Of a DNA stretch of 13,353 nt, positions 6,813 to 13,353 are shown one piece after another (position 1 is the first letter of the stretch; every line of letters starts with the position of its first letter). The position numbers and the translations under genes were made by a program. A model generated the notes under the pieces. The model was not told where the DNA came from, ran no database searches, and saw only the letters and a list, made by a program, of their open reading frames with translations. This DNA is from CAZNTZ01 sp964576135 (GTDB lineage: Bacteria > Pseudomonadota > Alphaproteobacteria > Rs-D84): NCBI GenBank assembly GCA_964576135.1, contig CAZNTZ010000018.1, positions 1 to 13,353 of the forward strand, written 5' to 3'.

Positions 6813-8513
6813 CTACATTTCTTTTGGCACCCTCAGCCCCATCAAGTCAATTGAACGACTTAATACTTCCAAAGTTCTTTCTGCGATCCATAATCTATGT
6901 TCTTTGATATCTGGATTAACATCGTCACGTAAAATCGGGCAATTATGATAAAAAGTATTCGCCAATTGGCATAAATCATACGTATAGTTTGCCAATATAC
7001 TTGGATCACGTTTATCAAATGCTGAATTCAGTGCGCGTTCAAAATCAAGTAAACCCAGTATTAAATCTCTTTCTTCGTCTAATAATTTCGTATCATGATT
7101 TTTGATTTCTGATTTTTTTCCAGCCTTGGTCAAAACTGAATTCAAACGAACTGCTGTATATAAAACATATGGTCCTGTACGCCCTTCGAAACTTGTAACA
7201 GATGCCGGATCAAAAACATAATCCGATTTAATATCATGCAATAAATCATTAAATTTAAGTGCAGCTATTGAAATTATTTGTGCTGTATCATTATCTAATT
7301 TTTTACCAGATTCTGCTATGCGTGCATACACTGCTTCATCAACCATTTCAATTATATCCGTCAACCCAGCCGCATTACCGTCGCGTGTTTTGAAAGGTTT
7401 ACCATCTGCACCATTGATTGTTCCGTATCCAATATGTTCCATATTTTTACGCGAATAAATTCCAGAAAGTTCAGACGCACGAAATAACTGTTCAAAATGC
7501 AAAGATTGCCGTGCATCAGTAAAATATATAATTTTATCTGGGTTATCAGTAATTTTACGACAATACACAGCCGCCAAATCAGTCGAATCATAAGTATCCG
7601 CACCGCGAGAGTCTGTCCACATATAAGGGGGCATTGGCGCATTATCAGATTCTGTTTTCAACACTATAATTTCTGCACCATCAGATTCTGTAATTAAATT
7701 CTTATCACGCAAAATCTTTTCAACATCTGATAAATATTTTGCAGCATTTCTTTCACCAAAATTATAATCAAAAGGTAAAATACCCAAACGTTTTACCAGC
7801 GCATTCATTGAATCCATAGATATTTTTAAAAACTTTTCATACACAGAAAAGTATTCTTGGTTACCATCTTGGAATTCTTTTTTAATTTTGTGAACCCTGT
7901 CTAAAAACTCTGGATCTTCTTTGGCCAATTTACTTGCCGCTGGATAGAAAGAGTCAAGTTCAGATACGTTTATTTTATCAACATCAATTTTATTTTTTTC
8001 AATCCATGCAATCACCAAAGCCATTGGTTTTCCCCAATCCCCTAAATGATTCCATGAATAAATTTTGTGACCCAATGCACTTGCAATACGATTCAAAGTA
8101 TCACCAACAATTGATGTACGTAAATGCCCAATGTGCAACGACTTTGCAACATTATATGCACCGTAATCCATATCAATGATTAACTTTTCTTTAACTGGGC
8201 TTATTTTTATATTATCAAGCGACTGTGTAATAAAATCATTTTTCAATGTTATATTAATGAAACCAGGTCCAGCGATAGAAGCCTTTTCTACAAATTCTAA
8301 TTCGGAAATTACTGATATCAAAGATTCAGCAACAGCACGCGGATTCTTACCAAATTGTTTTGTCAAAACCATTGCGGCATTTGTTGCAAAATCACCGAAT
8401 GCACGATCCTTTGGGATATCCACAGAAACATTTGATAAATCCACAGAAGCAAGTTCTGGCAATTTTTCCAGTGCATATCTTATTTTTTCTGAAACGAATT
8501 TATAAAGATTCAT
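6813..8513 (-). CDS. argS: Arginyl-tRNA synthetase
   Basis: A 566-residue class I aminoacyl-tRNA synthetase charging tRNA-Arg with arginine. An N-terminal Add-1 type tRNA-binding domain occupies about 1-100. The catalytic start reads DYGAYNVAKSLHIGHLR with HIGH at 127-130, then SWNHLGDWGKP, the family signature. The KMSKS position is replaced by FKTRDG (374-379), a common state in ArgRS. The C-terminal DALR anticodon-binding domain starts around 450 (GPYVLYTAVRLNSVL) and the protein ends LRVPKEM. Length is close to the usual 550-590. The start at 8513 has only a weak GGGA upstream and lies 15 bases from the rpmG terminator, so transcription may depend on readthrough. It is followed by the MazG-like and deaminase genes on the same strand. 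Confidence 0.97.
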   Translation of the reverse strand: MNLYKFVSEKIRYALEKLPELASVDLSNVSVDIPKDRAFGDFATNAAMVLTKQFGKNPRAVAESLISVISELEFVEKASIAGPGFINITLKNDFITQSLDNIKISPVKEKLIIDMDYGAYNVAKSLHIGHLRTSIVGDTLNRIASALGHKIYSWNHLGDWGKPMALVIAWIEKNKIDVDKINVSELDSFYPAASKLAKEDPEFLDRVHKIKKEFQDGNQEYFSVYEKFLKISMDSMNALVKRLGILPFDYNFGERNAAKYLSDVEKILRDKNLITESDGAEIIVLKTESDNAPMPPYMWTDSRGADTYDSTDLAAVYCRKITDNPDKIIYFTDARQSLHFEQLFRASELSGIYSRKNMEHIGYGTINGADGKPFKTRDGNAAGLTDIIEMVDEAVYARIAESGKKLDNDTAQIISIAALKFNDLLHDIKSDYVFDPASVTSFEGRTGPYVLYTAVRLNSVLTKAGKKSEIKNHDTKLLDEERDLILGLLDFERALNSAFDKRDPSILANYTYDLCQLANTFYHNCPILRDDVNPDIKEHRLWIAERTLEVLSRSIDLMGLRVPKEM

Positions 8514-8527
8514 TTTTAATCCCAGTT

Positions 8528-8557
8528 AAAAAACAAACCCGCGAACACCGCGGATTT
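8528..8557 (-). terminator. Rho-independent terminator after rpmG
   Basis: A 9-bp stem (8549-8557 with 8535-8543, one G-U pair, CCGCG core) with a 5-base loop, followed on the minus strand by TTTGTTTTTT. It sits between the rpmG stop and the argS start. Confidence 0.8.
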
Positions 8558-8569
8558 ATTTTTACTTAA

Positions 8570-8749
8570 TTACGACGGCATTTTGGTTTCTGTAAACACA
8601 ACATGCTTGCGCACGCGTGGGTCGTATTTGCGCATTTTCATCTTGCCCTGAGTATTTTCGGACTTTGTGTTCTTAGTCTTTGTATAAAAGAATCCTGTTT
8701 CTGGATTGTTCATCTTAATAACAATCTTTGCTGCTTTCTTACTTGCCAT
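8570..8749 (-). CDS. rpmG: 50S ribosomal protein L33
   Basis: A 59-residue basic protein starting MASKKAAKIVIKMNN, then ETGFFYTKTKN, and ending KMRKYDPRVRKHVVFTETKM. The ETGFFY and KYDPxxRKHVxFxExK blocks are hallmarks of the proteobacterial L33 form without zinc-binding cysteines. L33 sits on the large ribosomal subunit near the E site. The ATG at 8749 follows an AAAGGT ribosome-binding site about eight bases upstream. The gene diverges from tRNA-Leu across a 90-base gap and ends at its own terminator before argS. Confidence 0.95.
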   Translation of the reverse strand: MASKKAAKIVIKMNNPETGFFYTKTKNTKSENTQGKMKMRKYDPRVRKHVVFTETKMPS

Positions 8750-8764
8750 TTTTTTTACCTTTAT

Positions 8765-8790
8765 TATTGCCCGGTCATATTAGGGCAATA
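8765..8790 (-). promoter_or_regulatory. Hairpin in the rpmG leader
   Basis: TATTGCCC (8765-8772) and GGGCAATA (8783-8790) form an 8-bp stem with a 10-base loop, placed just upstream of the rpmG ribosome-binding site on the minus strand. No T-run follows, so it is not an obvious terminator; it could be a leader regulatory hairpin or a protein-binding operator. The rest of the 8750-8839 gap shows no clear promoter. Confidence 0.35.
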
Positions 8791-8839
8791 TTTTATGGAA
8801 ATCAAGATTTTTTTGTTTTAGACTACAGTTTATTGTTTT

Positions 8840-8924
<85 letters not shown>

Positions 8925-8935
8925 ATATTTTTACA

Positions 8936-8949
8936 GGTATTATAATACC
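8936..8949. repeat. 14-bp perfect palindrome after tRNA-Leu
   Basis: GGTATTATAATACC is self-complementary and lies 12 bases after the tRNA CCA end. It lacks a following T-run, so it is a weak terminator candidate; it might be a tRNA 3' processing or binding element. Confidence 0.35.
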
Positions 8950-8962
8950 GCATACAATTTTC

Positions 8963-8991
8963 TTGACTTTTCCGCTATCTTGGTGCACAAT
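8963..8991 (+). promoter_or_regulatory. Sigma-70-type promoter of rplM-rpsI
   Basis: TTGACT (8963-8968) and CACAAT (8986-8991) are separated by 17 bases, matching five of six and four of six consensus positions. It would start transcription about 20-25 bases before the rplM ATG, leaving room for the AAAAGG ribosome-binding site at 9009-9014. Confidence 0.65.
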
Positions 8992-9020
8992 CGGCCAGCA
9001 AAAACAACAAAAGGTTTAAT

Positions 9021-9488
9021 ATGACGACTAAATCGTTAAAACAAAGCGAATTGGAATCCAAGTGGATTTTAATTGACGCAGAAAATATCGTGTTGGGACG
9101 CCTTGCTGCTTACGCTGCAACAATCCTGCGCGGAAAGAACAAGCCAACTTACAGCCCAAATATGGACTGTGGGGATCATGTTATTATTATCAACGCTGAC
9201 AAAGTAGCTTTGACAGGAACTAAGGCTGATAAAACAAAATTCTTTTGGCACACCAATTGGACTGGAAATTTGCGTGAACGTACTTTCGGTCAAATGCGCG
9301 CTGAAAAACCAGAAAAATTTGTTTTCAATGCTGTAAAACGCATGATGGGCCGTCGCACAGCAGTTGCGTTGGCAAATCAACGTCTCAAGAAATTGCATGT
9401 CTATGCAGGTGCCGAACATAAACACGCCGCACAAAACCCGGTTGTTGTTGATTTCGGATCACTGAATCAGAAAAATAAAAAGGCTTAA
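9021..9488 (+). CDS. rplM: 50S ribosomal protein L13
   Basis: A 155-residue protein with the L13 fold: WILIDAENIVLGRLAAYAATILRGKNKPTY at the N-terminus, GDHVIIINADKVALTGTK, the KFFWHTNWTGNLRERTF stretch and AVKRMMGRR in the second half. L13 is an early assembly protein of the large subunit. The N-terminus is about eight residues longer than the E. coli form, and such extensions occur in alphaproteobacteria. The start has an AAAAGG site six bases upstream. rpsI follows after three bases, the conserved rplM-rpsI operon. Confidence 0.97.
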   Translation: MTTKSLKQSELESKWILIDAENIVLGRLAAYAATILRGKNKPTYSPNMDCGDHVIIINADKVALTGTKADKTKFFWHTNWTGNLRERTFGQMRAEKPEKFVFNAVKRMMGRRTAVALANQRLKKLHVYAGAEHKHAAQNPVVVDFGSLNQKNKKA

Positions 9489-9491
9489 CAA

Positions 9492-10013
9492 ATGACCGAA
9501 GCAAAAAAAACAGCAACTACAGTCGCTAAGAAAGCACCAGCAAAAAGCACGGAAGTTAAAAAGCCAGCCGCAGTCAAAGCGCCGGTAACAACAAAAACAA
9601 TCGTAAAATCCGAAGTCACAAAATTAAAAAATTCTGTGTACGCAACCGGTAAACGTAAAAACTCAATCGCACGTGTCTATCTGGCACCAGGCAAAGGAAA
9701 TATCGTTATCAACGATGTCGATATGACTGAATATTTCAAACGCCCAGTACTCCAGATGTTGTTACGCCAACCTTTTGGTGTCACAAAACGCGATGGTGCA
9801 TACGATGTACGTGCAATGGTAAATGGTGGTGGATTGTCCGGCCAAGCCGGTGCCGTCAAACACGGAATTTCCAAGGCGCTCACACTGATCGAACCAGAAT
9901 CTCGCGCAGCACTGAAAACTGCTGGATTCTTGACACGCGACAGCCGTGTTGTGGAACGTAAACATTATGGATTCCACAAAGCTCGTCGTTCGACACAGTT
10001 CAGCAAACGCTAA
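9492..10013 (+). CDS. rpsI: 30S ribosomal protein S9 with N-terminal extension
   Basis: A 173-residue protein. The S9 core begins near residue 48 (NSVYATGKRKNSIARVYLAPGKG) and includes FGVTKRDGAYDVRAMVNGGGLSGQAGAVKHGISKAL and the ending HKARRSTQFSKR, whose C-terminal arm contacts P-site tRNA. The first 45 residues are an extension rich in lysine, alanine, threonine and valine, with PAK/KKPA motifs, and probably disordered. E. coli S9 is 130 residues, so the extension accounts for the difference. It follows rplM by three bases in the usual operon. Confidence 0.97.
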   Translation: MTEAKKTATTVAKKAPAKSTEVKKPAAVKAPVTTKTIVKSEVTKLKNSVYATGKRKNSIARVYLAPGKGNIVINDVDMTEYFKRPVLQMLLRQPFGVTKRDGAYDVRAMVNGGGLSGQAGAVKHGISKALTLIEPESRAALKTAGFLTRDSRVVERKHYGFHKARRSTQFSKR

Positions 10014-10029
10014 TTTACTCGCAATATTT

Positions 10030-10077
10030 GGCAAATGGCATTTGACGGAAAATTATTCATGTCATTTGTCATATGCC
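10030..10077 (+). promoter_or_regulatory. Imperfect hairpin between rpsI and tig
   Basis: Arms 10030-10046 and 10061-10077 pair over 17 positions with three mismatches and one G-U, around a 14-base AT-rich loop. The left arm contains CAAATGGCATTTG and the right one CATATGCCATATG nearby, each nearly self-complementary, so alternative folds exist. There is no T-run. It may be a leader structure before tig or an attenuator. Confidence 0.35.
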
Positions 10078-10108
10078 ATATGTTGCGCAATACCTTAAGG
10101 GGTTTGCA

Positions 10109-11428
10109 ATGTTCAAAAAAGAAAAAATCAAAGATTTACATTATAACATTTCCGGATTTTTATCGGGATCTGAAATTCAATCTGCAGCCGATGAAGTTTT
10201 GAAAAATTATGGTGCCAAAGCAAAAATCCCAGGCTTTCGCCCAGGACATATTCCAGTGTCTGTTTTACGCCAAAGATATGGTGATTCTGCATTTGGCGAA
10301 GCAGTTGATAACCTCATGAACAAAGATGTTGAAAATTTTGTTCGCGAGAAAAAATTACGCCTGGCTGGAAATCCAAAAGCAGACATTGTCGGCGAAGTCA
10401 AAGTCGGATCAGATGTTGAATACACAATTGAATTTGACGTATTACCATCTTTGCCAGAAATTGATTTGGAAAAATTCAGCATTACCAAAAAAGTAACCGA
10501 AGTCCCAGCGAGTGAAATTGAAAAATCGTTGGAAAACCTGCGCAAATCACGCGCCCAAGCAGAAAAACAACCAGATTCATATAAACTTGAAAACGGCGAC
10601 GTTGCAGTTATTGATTTCGAAGGATTTCTGGGTGACGAAGCATTTGAAGGCGGTAAAGCATCAAAACATCATCTGATTCTTGGCAGCGGTTCATTTATTC
10701 CAGGATTCGAAGAAAAAATCGTTGGTCACAAAACAGGCGATGAATTTGATATCAACATCAAATTCCCAAGTGATTATCATTCTGAAAAATTGGCCGGTGC
10801 CGACACACGCTTTGCAATCAAAGTTCACGAAGCACGCAAACATGTTTTACCAGAACTGAACGATGATCTTGCCAAAGAAGTTGGACAAGAATCTGTTTCA
10901 GAACTGCGTGAACACATAAAAAAAATATTATCAGAACAATACGAAGAAGCATCAAAACGCGAAATGCGTAATGAATTGTTGGATTTGATGGCTGACAAAA
11001 TTAAATTGGATGTACCTGAAAATCTTGTGAATCAAGAATTCGAAATGGCCAAAAACGAATATGAACATGCGCATGCGGGTCACGACCATTCTGGCAAAGA
11101 CAAAGGTCATGCAAAGTTTGATGAAAAACAAGAACACAAAGATGCAGAACGCCGCGTAAAATTAGGCCTTATCCTGGCGGATTGGGGTTCACAAAATGGT
11201 GTTTCCGTTACAAACGAAGATTTGCAACGCGCCATCTGGACCGAGGCTTCACGATATCCAGACCCATCACAAGTGTTTGATTTCTATAACAAAAATCAAA
11301 ATGCTTTGTCAATGATGCGCGGAATGTTGTTTGAACAAAAAGCACTTGATGCAATGATTACCAAAGTCAAAGTCAAAGAAAAATCTGTTAAACCAGAAGA
11401 ATTGTTTAAACAATCAGAACCAAAATAA
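10109..11428 (+). CDS. tig: Trigger factor (ribosome-associated chaperone and prolyl isomerase) with His-rich insert
   Basis: A 439-residue trigger factor, which binds the ribosome near L23 and shields nascent chains. The ribosome-binding signature is GFRPGHIP at 42-49 (GFRxGxxP in the family). The FKBP-type isomerase domain spans about 155-245, with NGDVAVIDFEGFLGDEAFEG, GSGSFIPGFEEKIVG and FPSDYHSEKLAG. The C-terminal arm domain follows to the end. I chose ATG 10109 over the upstream ATG 10073. The former has AAGGGG six bases before it and gives the normal MFKKEKIKD start, while the latter would add 12 untypical residues lying partly in a hairpin. Residues 318-343 are histidine-rich (H320, H322, H325, H327, H334, H343), unusual in this arm region. 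It ends at a strong terminator. Confidence 0.95.
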   Translation: MFKKEKIKDLHYNISGFLSGSEIQSAADEVLKNYGAKAKIPGFRPGHIPVSVLRQRYGDSAFGEAVDNLMNKDVENFVREKKLRLAGNPKADIVGEVKVGSDVEYTIEFDVLPSLPEIDLEKFSITKKVTEVPASEIEKSLENLRKSRAQAEKQPDSYKLENGDVAVIDFEGFLGDEAFEGGKASKHHLILGSGSFIPGFEEKIVGHKTGDEFDINIKFPSDYHSEKLAGADTRFAIKVHEARKHVLPELNDDLAKEVGQESVSELREHIKKILSEQYEEASKREMRNELLDLMADKIKLDVPENLVNQEFEMAKNEYEHAHAGHDHSGKDKGHAKFDEKQEHKDAERRVKLGLILADWGSQNGVSVTNEDLQRAIWTEASRYPDPSQVFDFYNKNQNALSMMRGMLFEQKALDAMITKVKVKEKSVKPEELFKQSEPK

Positions 11429-11453
11429 AAATCGCCCAATTGGGCGATTTTTT
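11427..11453 (+). terminator. Rho-independent terminator after tig, copy A of a repeated palindrome
   Basis: A 26-bp perfect palindrome (11427-11452) with core TCGCCCAATTGGGCGA, followed by a T-run ending at 11453. It starts inside the tig stop region. The same core recurs at 12726-12749. Confidence 0.92.
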
Positions 11454-11460
11454 ATAAAAC

Positions 11461-11488
11461 TTGATTTCTAATTAAACTGTGCCACAAT
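11461..11488 (+). promoter_or_regulatory. Candidate promoter of the first unknown paralogue
   Basis: TTGATT (11461-11466) and CACAAT (11483-11488) are 16 bases apart. The CACAAT -10 is identical to that proposed for rplM. It is 36 bases before the ATG, just past the tig terminator. A TTGATT also stands upstream of the second paralogue at 12086-12091, but with no convincing -10. Confidence 0.45.
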
Positions 11489-11524
11489 ACAAGACCTGAG
11501 AGAAATAAAAAGTAAAGGTTTGGT

Positions 11525-12079
11525 ATGAATAACGAAATTCCAAAAATTGACTCTCTCACAGATATTTTCCAAAAAACATCTTCTGGAAATTTATTCTTTG
11601 AAATTAAAGACGGAATGATTTTTCCAAAATTCGGCACGGGTGCTATTTTCCAAAAAACAAATTTTTTGCCAATACATGAAAGAAAATATGTAAAACATAA
11701 TATGTTTAATTATGGCAATTTTTATAATATCCAAAGATCTATTTTTTGTGACGGATTATTGGAAACAATGTATAGTGAAACGGCCGATCCAAGATATATT
11801 ATCGATGTTCACTTTGCAAATGGACCAGAAATATTAAGTCGTTATATAACAAGCGGATACACAGTAATCGAAGGTGGCAGATTAAAAGATTCACCTGTCT
11901 TAGTTATTGATGATTTTGGTGACCAGGGTTTTGATCATAAACAGATACTTGTTGGTCGAACCAATGATTATGACATCAAAGAATTACAACTTAATACATG
12001 TTCTGATGAAGAACTAAAGTCGTTTAAACAACAAGTTTCGAACTATTACATACAAAAATATAAAATCCCAGTAAGATAA
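11525..12079 (+). CDS. Unknown protein, first of a tandem paralogous pair (184 aa)
   Basis: A 184-residue protein I do not recognise. It has no signal peptide, membrane segment or cysteine cluster and should be cytosolic. Blocks shared with the following gene are GNLFFEIKDGMIFPKFGT (21-38), FLPI, IFCDGLLET, IIDVHFAN, QILVGRTND and a C-terminal FKQQVSNYYIQKYK helix. The pattern suggests a mostly beta central body closed by an alpha-helical tail. The start at 11525 has AAAGG eight bases upstream. The gene lies between the tig terminator and its paralogue, and AT content looks higher than in tig. It is an independent unit with its own likely promoter. No function is assigned; antitoxin, immunity or effector-type roles are only speculation. 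Confidence 0.8.
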   Translation: MNNEIPKIDSLTDIFQKTSSGNLFFEIKDGMIFPKFGTGAIFQKTNFLPIHERKYVKHNMFNYGNFYNIQRSIFCDGLLETMYSETADPRYIIDVHFANGPEILSRYITSGYTVIEGGRLKDSPVLVIDDFGDQGFDHKQILVGRTNDYDIKELQLNTCSDEELKSFKQQVSNYYIQKYKIPVR

Positions 12080-12164
12080 AATTCCTTGATTTTTTATATA
12101 ATTATGTAAGAATTCCGCCTATATCAGGGATAGTTTAGAGAGTAAATAATAAAGGTCATTTTTT

Positions 12165-12725
12165 ATGTCAAACGGTAAATCAGAACAAGAAAATATTCAA
12201 TTCATAGAAAATCTTTTTGAAACAACAGAAACAGGAAATATGTTTTTTGAAATCAAAGACGGTTTAATTTTTCCAAGATTAGGTACCGATTCATTATTTG
12301 GTAAAAAAGGTTTCTTACCAATTAAAGATGTTCAATTTATAAAACAAAATCCAATTCGTAAATACAATTATGACGTGACAAGAACTATATTCGGAGATGG
12401 TTTAATAGAAACAAAATTCTGCGACCACGCAGAAACAAAATGCATCATAGATATATATTTTGCAAATTGTATTAATTTTTCACAACGTTGTGTAATTACT
12501 GGTAACAGATTTATACCAAATGGCAGAATCCCTGGTACACCTATATTATCATTTGACCATTTTGATGATGAATGCATTGATCTTGGCCAAATATTAGTTG
12601 GCAGAACAAATGATTGTAAAATAGAAGAAGTATGCAGCAAAGTTCATTCAGAAACAGAAATTAATACTTTCAAACAAAAAGTTACAAATTATTATCTGCA
12701 AAAATATAAAACACATGTGAAATAA
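12165..12725 (+). CDS. Unknown protein, second of a tandem paralogous pair (186 aa)
   Basis: A 186-residue paralogue of the preceding protein; by eye about 73 of some 165 aligned positions are identical. The same blocks appear: GNMFFEIKDGLIFPRLGT, FLPI, IFGDGLIET, IIDIYFAN, QILVGRTND and FKQKVTNYYLQKYK. It has more cysteines than its partner, seven against two. No signal peptide or membrane segment is visible. The AAAGG ribosome-binding site lies about nine bases before ATG 12165. The leader (AGAGAGTAAATAATAAAGG) resembles that of the first gene (GAGAGAAATAAAAAGTAAAGG), so the duplication included the leader. The 85-base gap 12080-12164 has no terminator that I can see, so the two may also be cotranscribed. 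Function unknown. Confidence 0.8.
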   Translation: MSNGKSEQENIQFIENLFETTETGNMFFEIKDGLIFPRLGTDSLFGKKGFLPIKDVQFIKQNPIRKYNYDVTRTIFGDGLIETKFCDHAETKCIIDIYFANCINFSQRCVITGNRFIPNGRIPGTPILSFDHFDDECIDLGQILVGRTNDCKIEEVCSKVHSETEINTFKQKVTNYYLQKYKTHVK

Positions 12726-12749
12726 AAAATCGCCCAATTGGGCGATTTT
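12726..12749. terminator. Bidirectional terminator, copy B of the repeated palindrome
   Basis: A 24-bp perfect palindrome with the core TCGCCCAATTGGGCGA, identical to the tig terminator core. It starts inside the second paralogue's stop region and lies three bases from the cysS stop. The minus-strand side is followed by a longer T-run than the plus side, so it suits cysS best. Confidence 0.88.
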
Positions 12750-12752
12750 AAT

Positions 12753-13353
12753 TTATGCTTTCTTTATAATCTTCATTCCTTCTTTACTATCCAGAATTTC
12801 GAATCCAGCAGATGCGATTTCATCGCGCAGCGCGTCTGCACGGGTCCAATCCTTGGCGGCCTTTGCCGCGGCACGTGCATCGGCCAGTTTTTGAATTTCT
12901 GTTGGAATTTCTGCGGTTTCAGACTCAATTAACTTCTTGGCACGTCCGATAAAATTCAAACCCAATAAATTATCAACAAACTCTATGACTGCTAACTTTG
13001 TTGCATCGTTTATTGATTCATCACGAAGCATTTCTTGGAATATAACCAATGATTCGGCTGTTTTCATATTATCGCTGACCACGGCCAGAATTTTATCATG
13101 CCATTCCTTACACTTATCAGCATCCAGTGTGTTAATGGCCAGATTTTGCAAAACATTTGAAATCTTTTTCACAATGTTTTTATATCCGTTTGCAGCGGCA
13201 TCTAATGCTTCCCAAGAAAACGCTAATTGCGATTGGTAATGCCCCAACAATATCAAATAACGATATGCCATTGGATCGTATCCGCGTTTATGTAATACCC
13301 CAAGGCCTAAAAACTCGCCAGATGATTTGGCCATTTTATTTCCGCTTTTGTCG
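12753..13353 (-). CDS. cysS: Cysteinyl-tRNA synthetase, C-terminal part (5' end outside window)
   Basis: I read about 199 residues continuing open to the window edge; the catalytic N-terminal half is not visible. The visible part begins DKSGNKMAKSSGEFLGL, where KMAKS is the KMSKS loop of this class I synthetase. It continues with GYDPMAYRYLILLGHYQSQLAFSWEAL, the characteristic CysRS stretch (YRxxLLxxHYRxxLxFS). A helical DALR-type region follows, then a final LADARAAAKAAKDWTRADALRDEIASAGFEILDSKEG block, which is diagnostic for CysRS C-termini. The enzyme charges tRNA-Cys with cysteine. The ATG at 13334 is an internal methionine of the KMAKS motif, not the start. It ends three bases from a shared terminator. 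Confidence 0.95.
   Translation of the reverse strand, partial: DKSGNKMAKSSGEFLGLGVLHKRGYDPMAYRYLILLGHYQSQLAFSWEALDAAANGYKNIVKKISNVLQNLAINTLDADKCKEWHDKILAVVSDNMKTAESLVIFQEMLRDESINDATKLAVIEFVDNLLGLNFIGRAKKLIESETAEIPTEIQKLADARAAAKAAKDWTRADALRDEIASAGFEILDSKEGMKIIKKA

Noticed and set aside
7361..7642. Overlapping open frame inside argS
   Set aside because: It lies fully within the well supported argS frame and shows no domain features.
10073..10108. Upstream ATG at 10073 as the tig start
   Set aside because: It lies in the hairpin arm, has no ribosome-binding site and adds 12 residues not typical of trigger factors; ATG 10109 has AAGGGG at ideal spacing.
11525..12725. Toxin-antitoxin or contact-dependent immunity pair
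   Set aside because: The two genes are paralogues of equal size, are separated by 85 bases, and show no toxin catalytic motif or DNA-binding antitoxin features.
11427..12749. Transposon with inverted repeats at both ends
   Set aside because: The flanking palindromes are ordinary terminator hairpins at gene ends, no transposase lies between them, and no target-site duplication is visible.
13332..13334. ATG at 13334 as the cysS start
   Set aside because: The frame stays open upstream and this methionine is part of the KMAKS motif in the middle of the enzyme.

Overview
This is an AT-rich, densely packed bacterial chromosome segment. The suggested host is an alphaproteobacterium or close relative with a small genome. 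The reasons are the ornithine-lipid type acyltransferase pair, the short L33, the ribosomal protein S9 with a lysine/alanine-rich N-terminal extension, and the strong AT bias. This placement is inference from protein character, not a phylogeny. No gene-free stretch exceeds about 120 bases, and I see no insertion sequence, CRISPR array, prophage or origin.

Left part (1-4622, all minus strand). An outer-membrane beta-barrel gene with omptin-like motifs ends in a Rho-independent terminator. Downstream lies a tight operon: mltB-type lytic transglycosylase, a 95-residue unknown protein, an OlsB-like N-acyltransferase, and a PlsC/OlsA-like O-acyltransferase cut by the window edge. Two of the three junctions are 4-bp ATGA overlaps. 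The theme is the envelope: murein remodelling plus aminolipid (ornithine lipid) synthesis.

Middle (4735-8749). A plus-strand membrane-anchored SIMPL-domain protein converges on a minus-strand group across a perfect 30-bp palindromic terminator. The minus-strand group is rpmG (L33), argS, a two-part protein with a C-terminal MazG-like NTP pyrophosphohydrolase motif, and a dCMP deaminase-like protein. The last two are separated by one base and plausibly act together in pyrimidine deoxynucleotide handling.

Right part (8840-13353). A tRNA-Leu(UAG) is followed by rplM-rpsI with a recognisable promoter, then tig (trigger factor), all on the plus strand. The trigger factor carries an unusual histidine-rich insert. 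After the tig terminator come two tandem paralogous genes of unknown function (184 and 186 aa, about 44 percent identical by eye). The same palindromic terminator sequence lies on either side of this pair. The 3' part of cysS converges from the right edge on the minus strand.

Most of the window is housekeeping. The parts worth attention are the unknown paralogous pair between identical palindromes, the omptin-like barrel that appears to lack the catalytic histidine, the His-rich trigger factor, the MazG-like/dCMP deaminase pair, and the acyltransferase with HX4E in place of HX4D. I did not find convincing evidence of a new multi-gene defence or mobile system.
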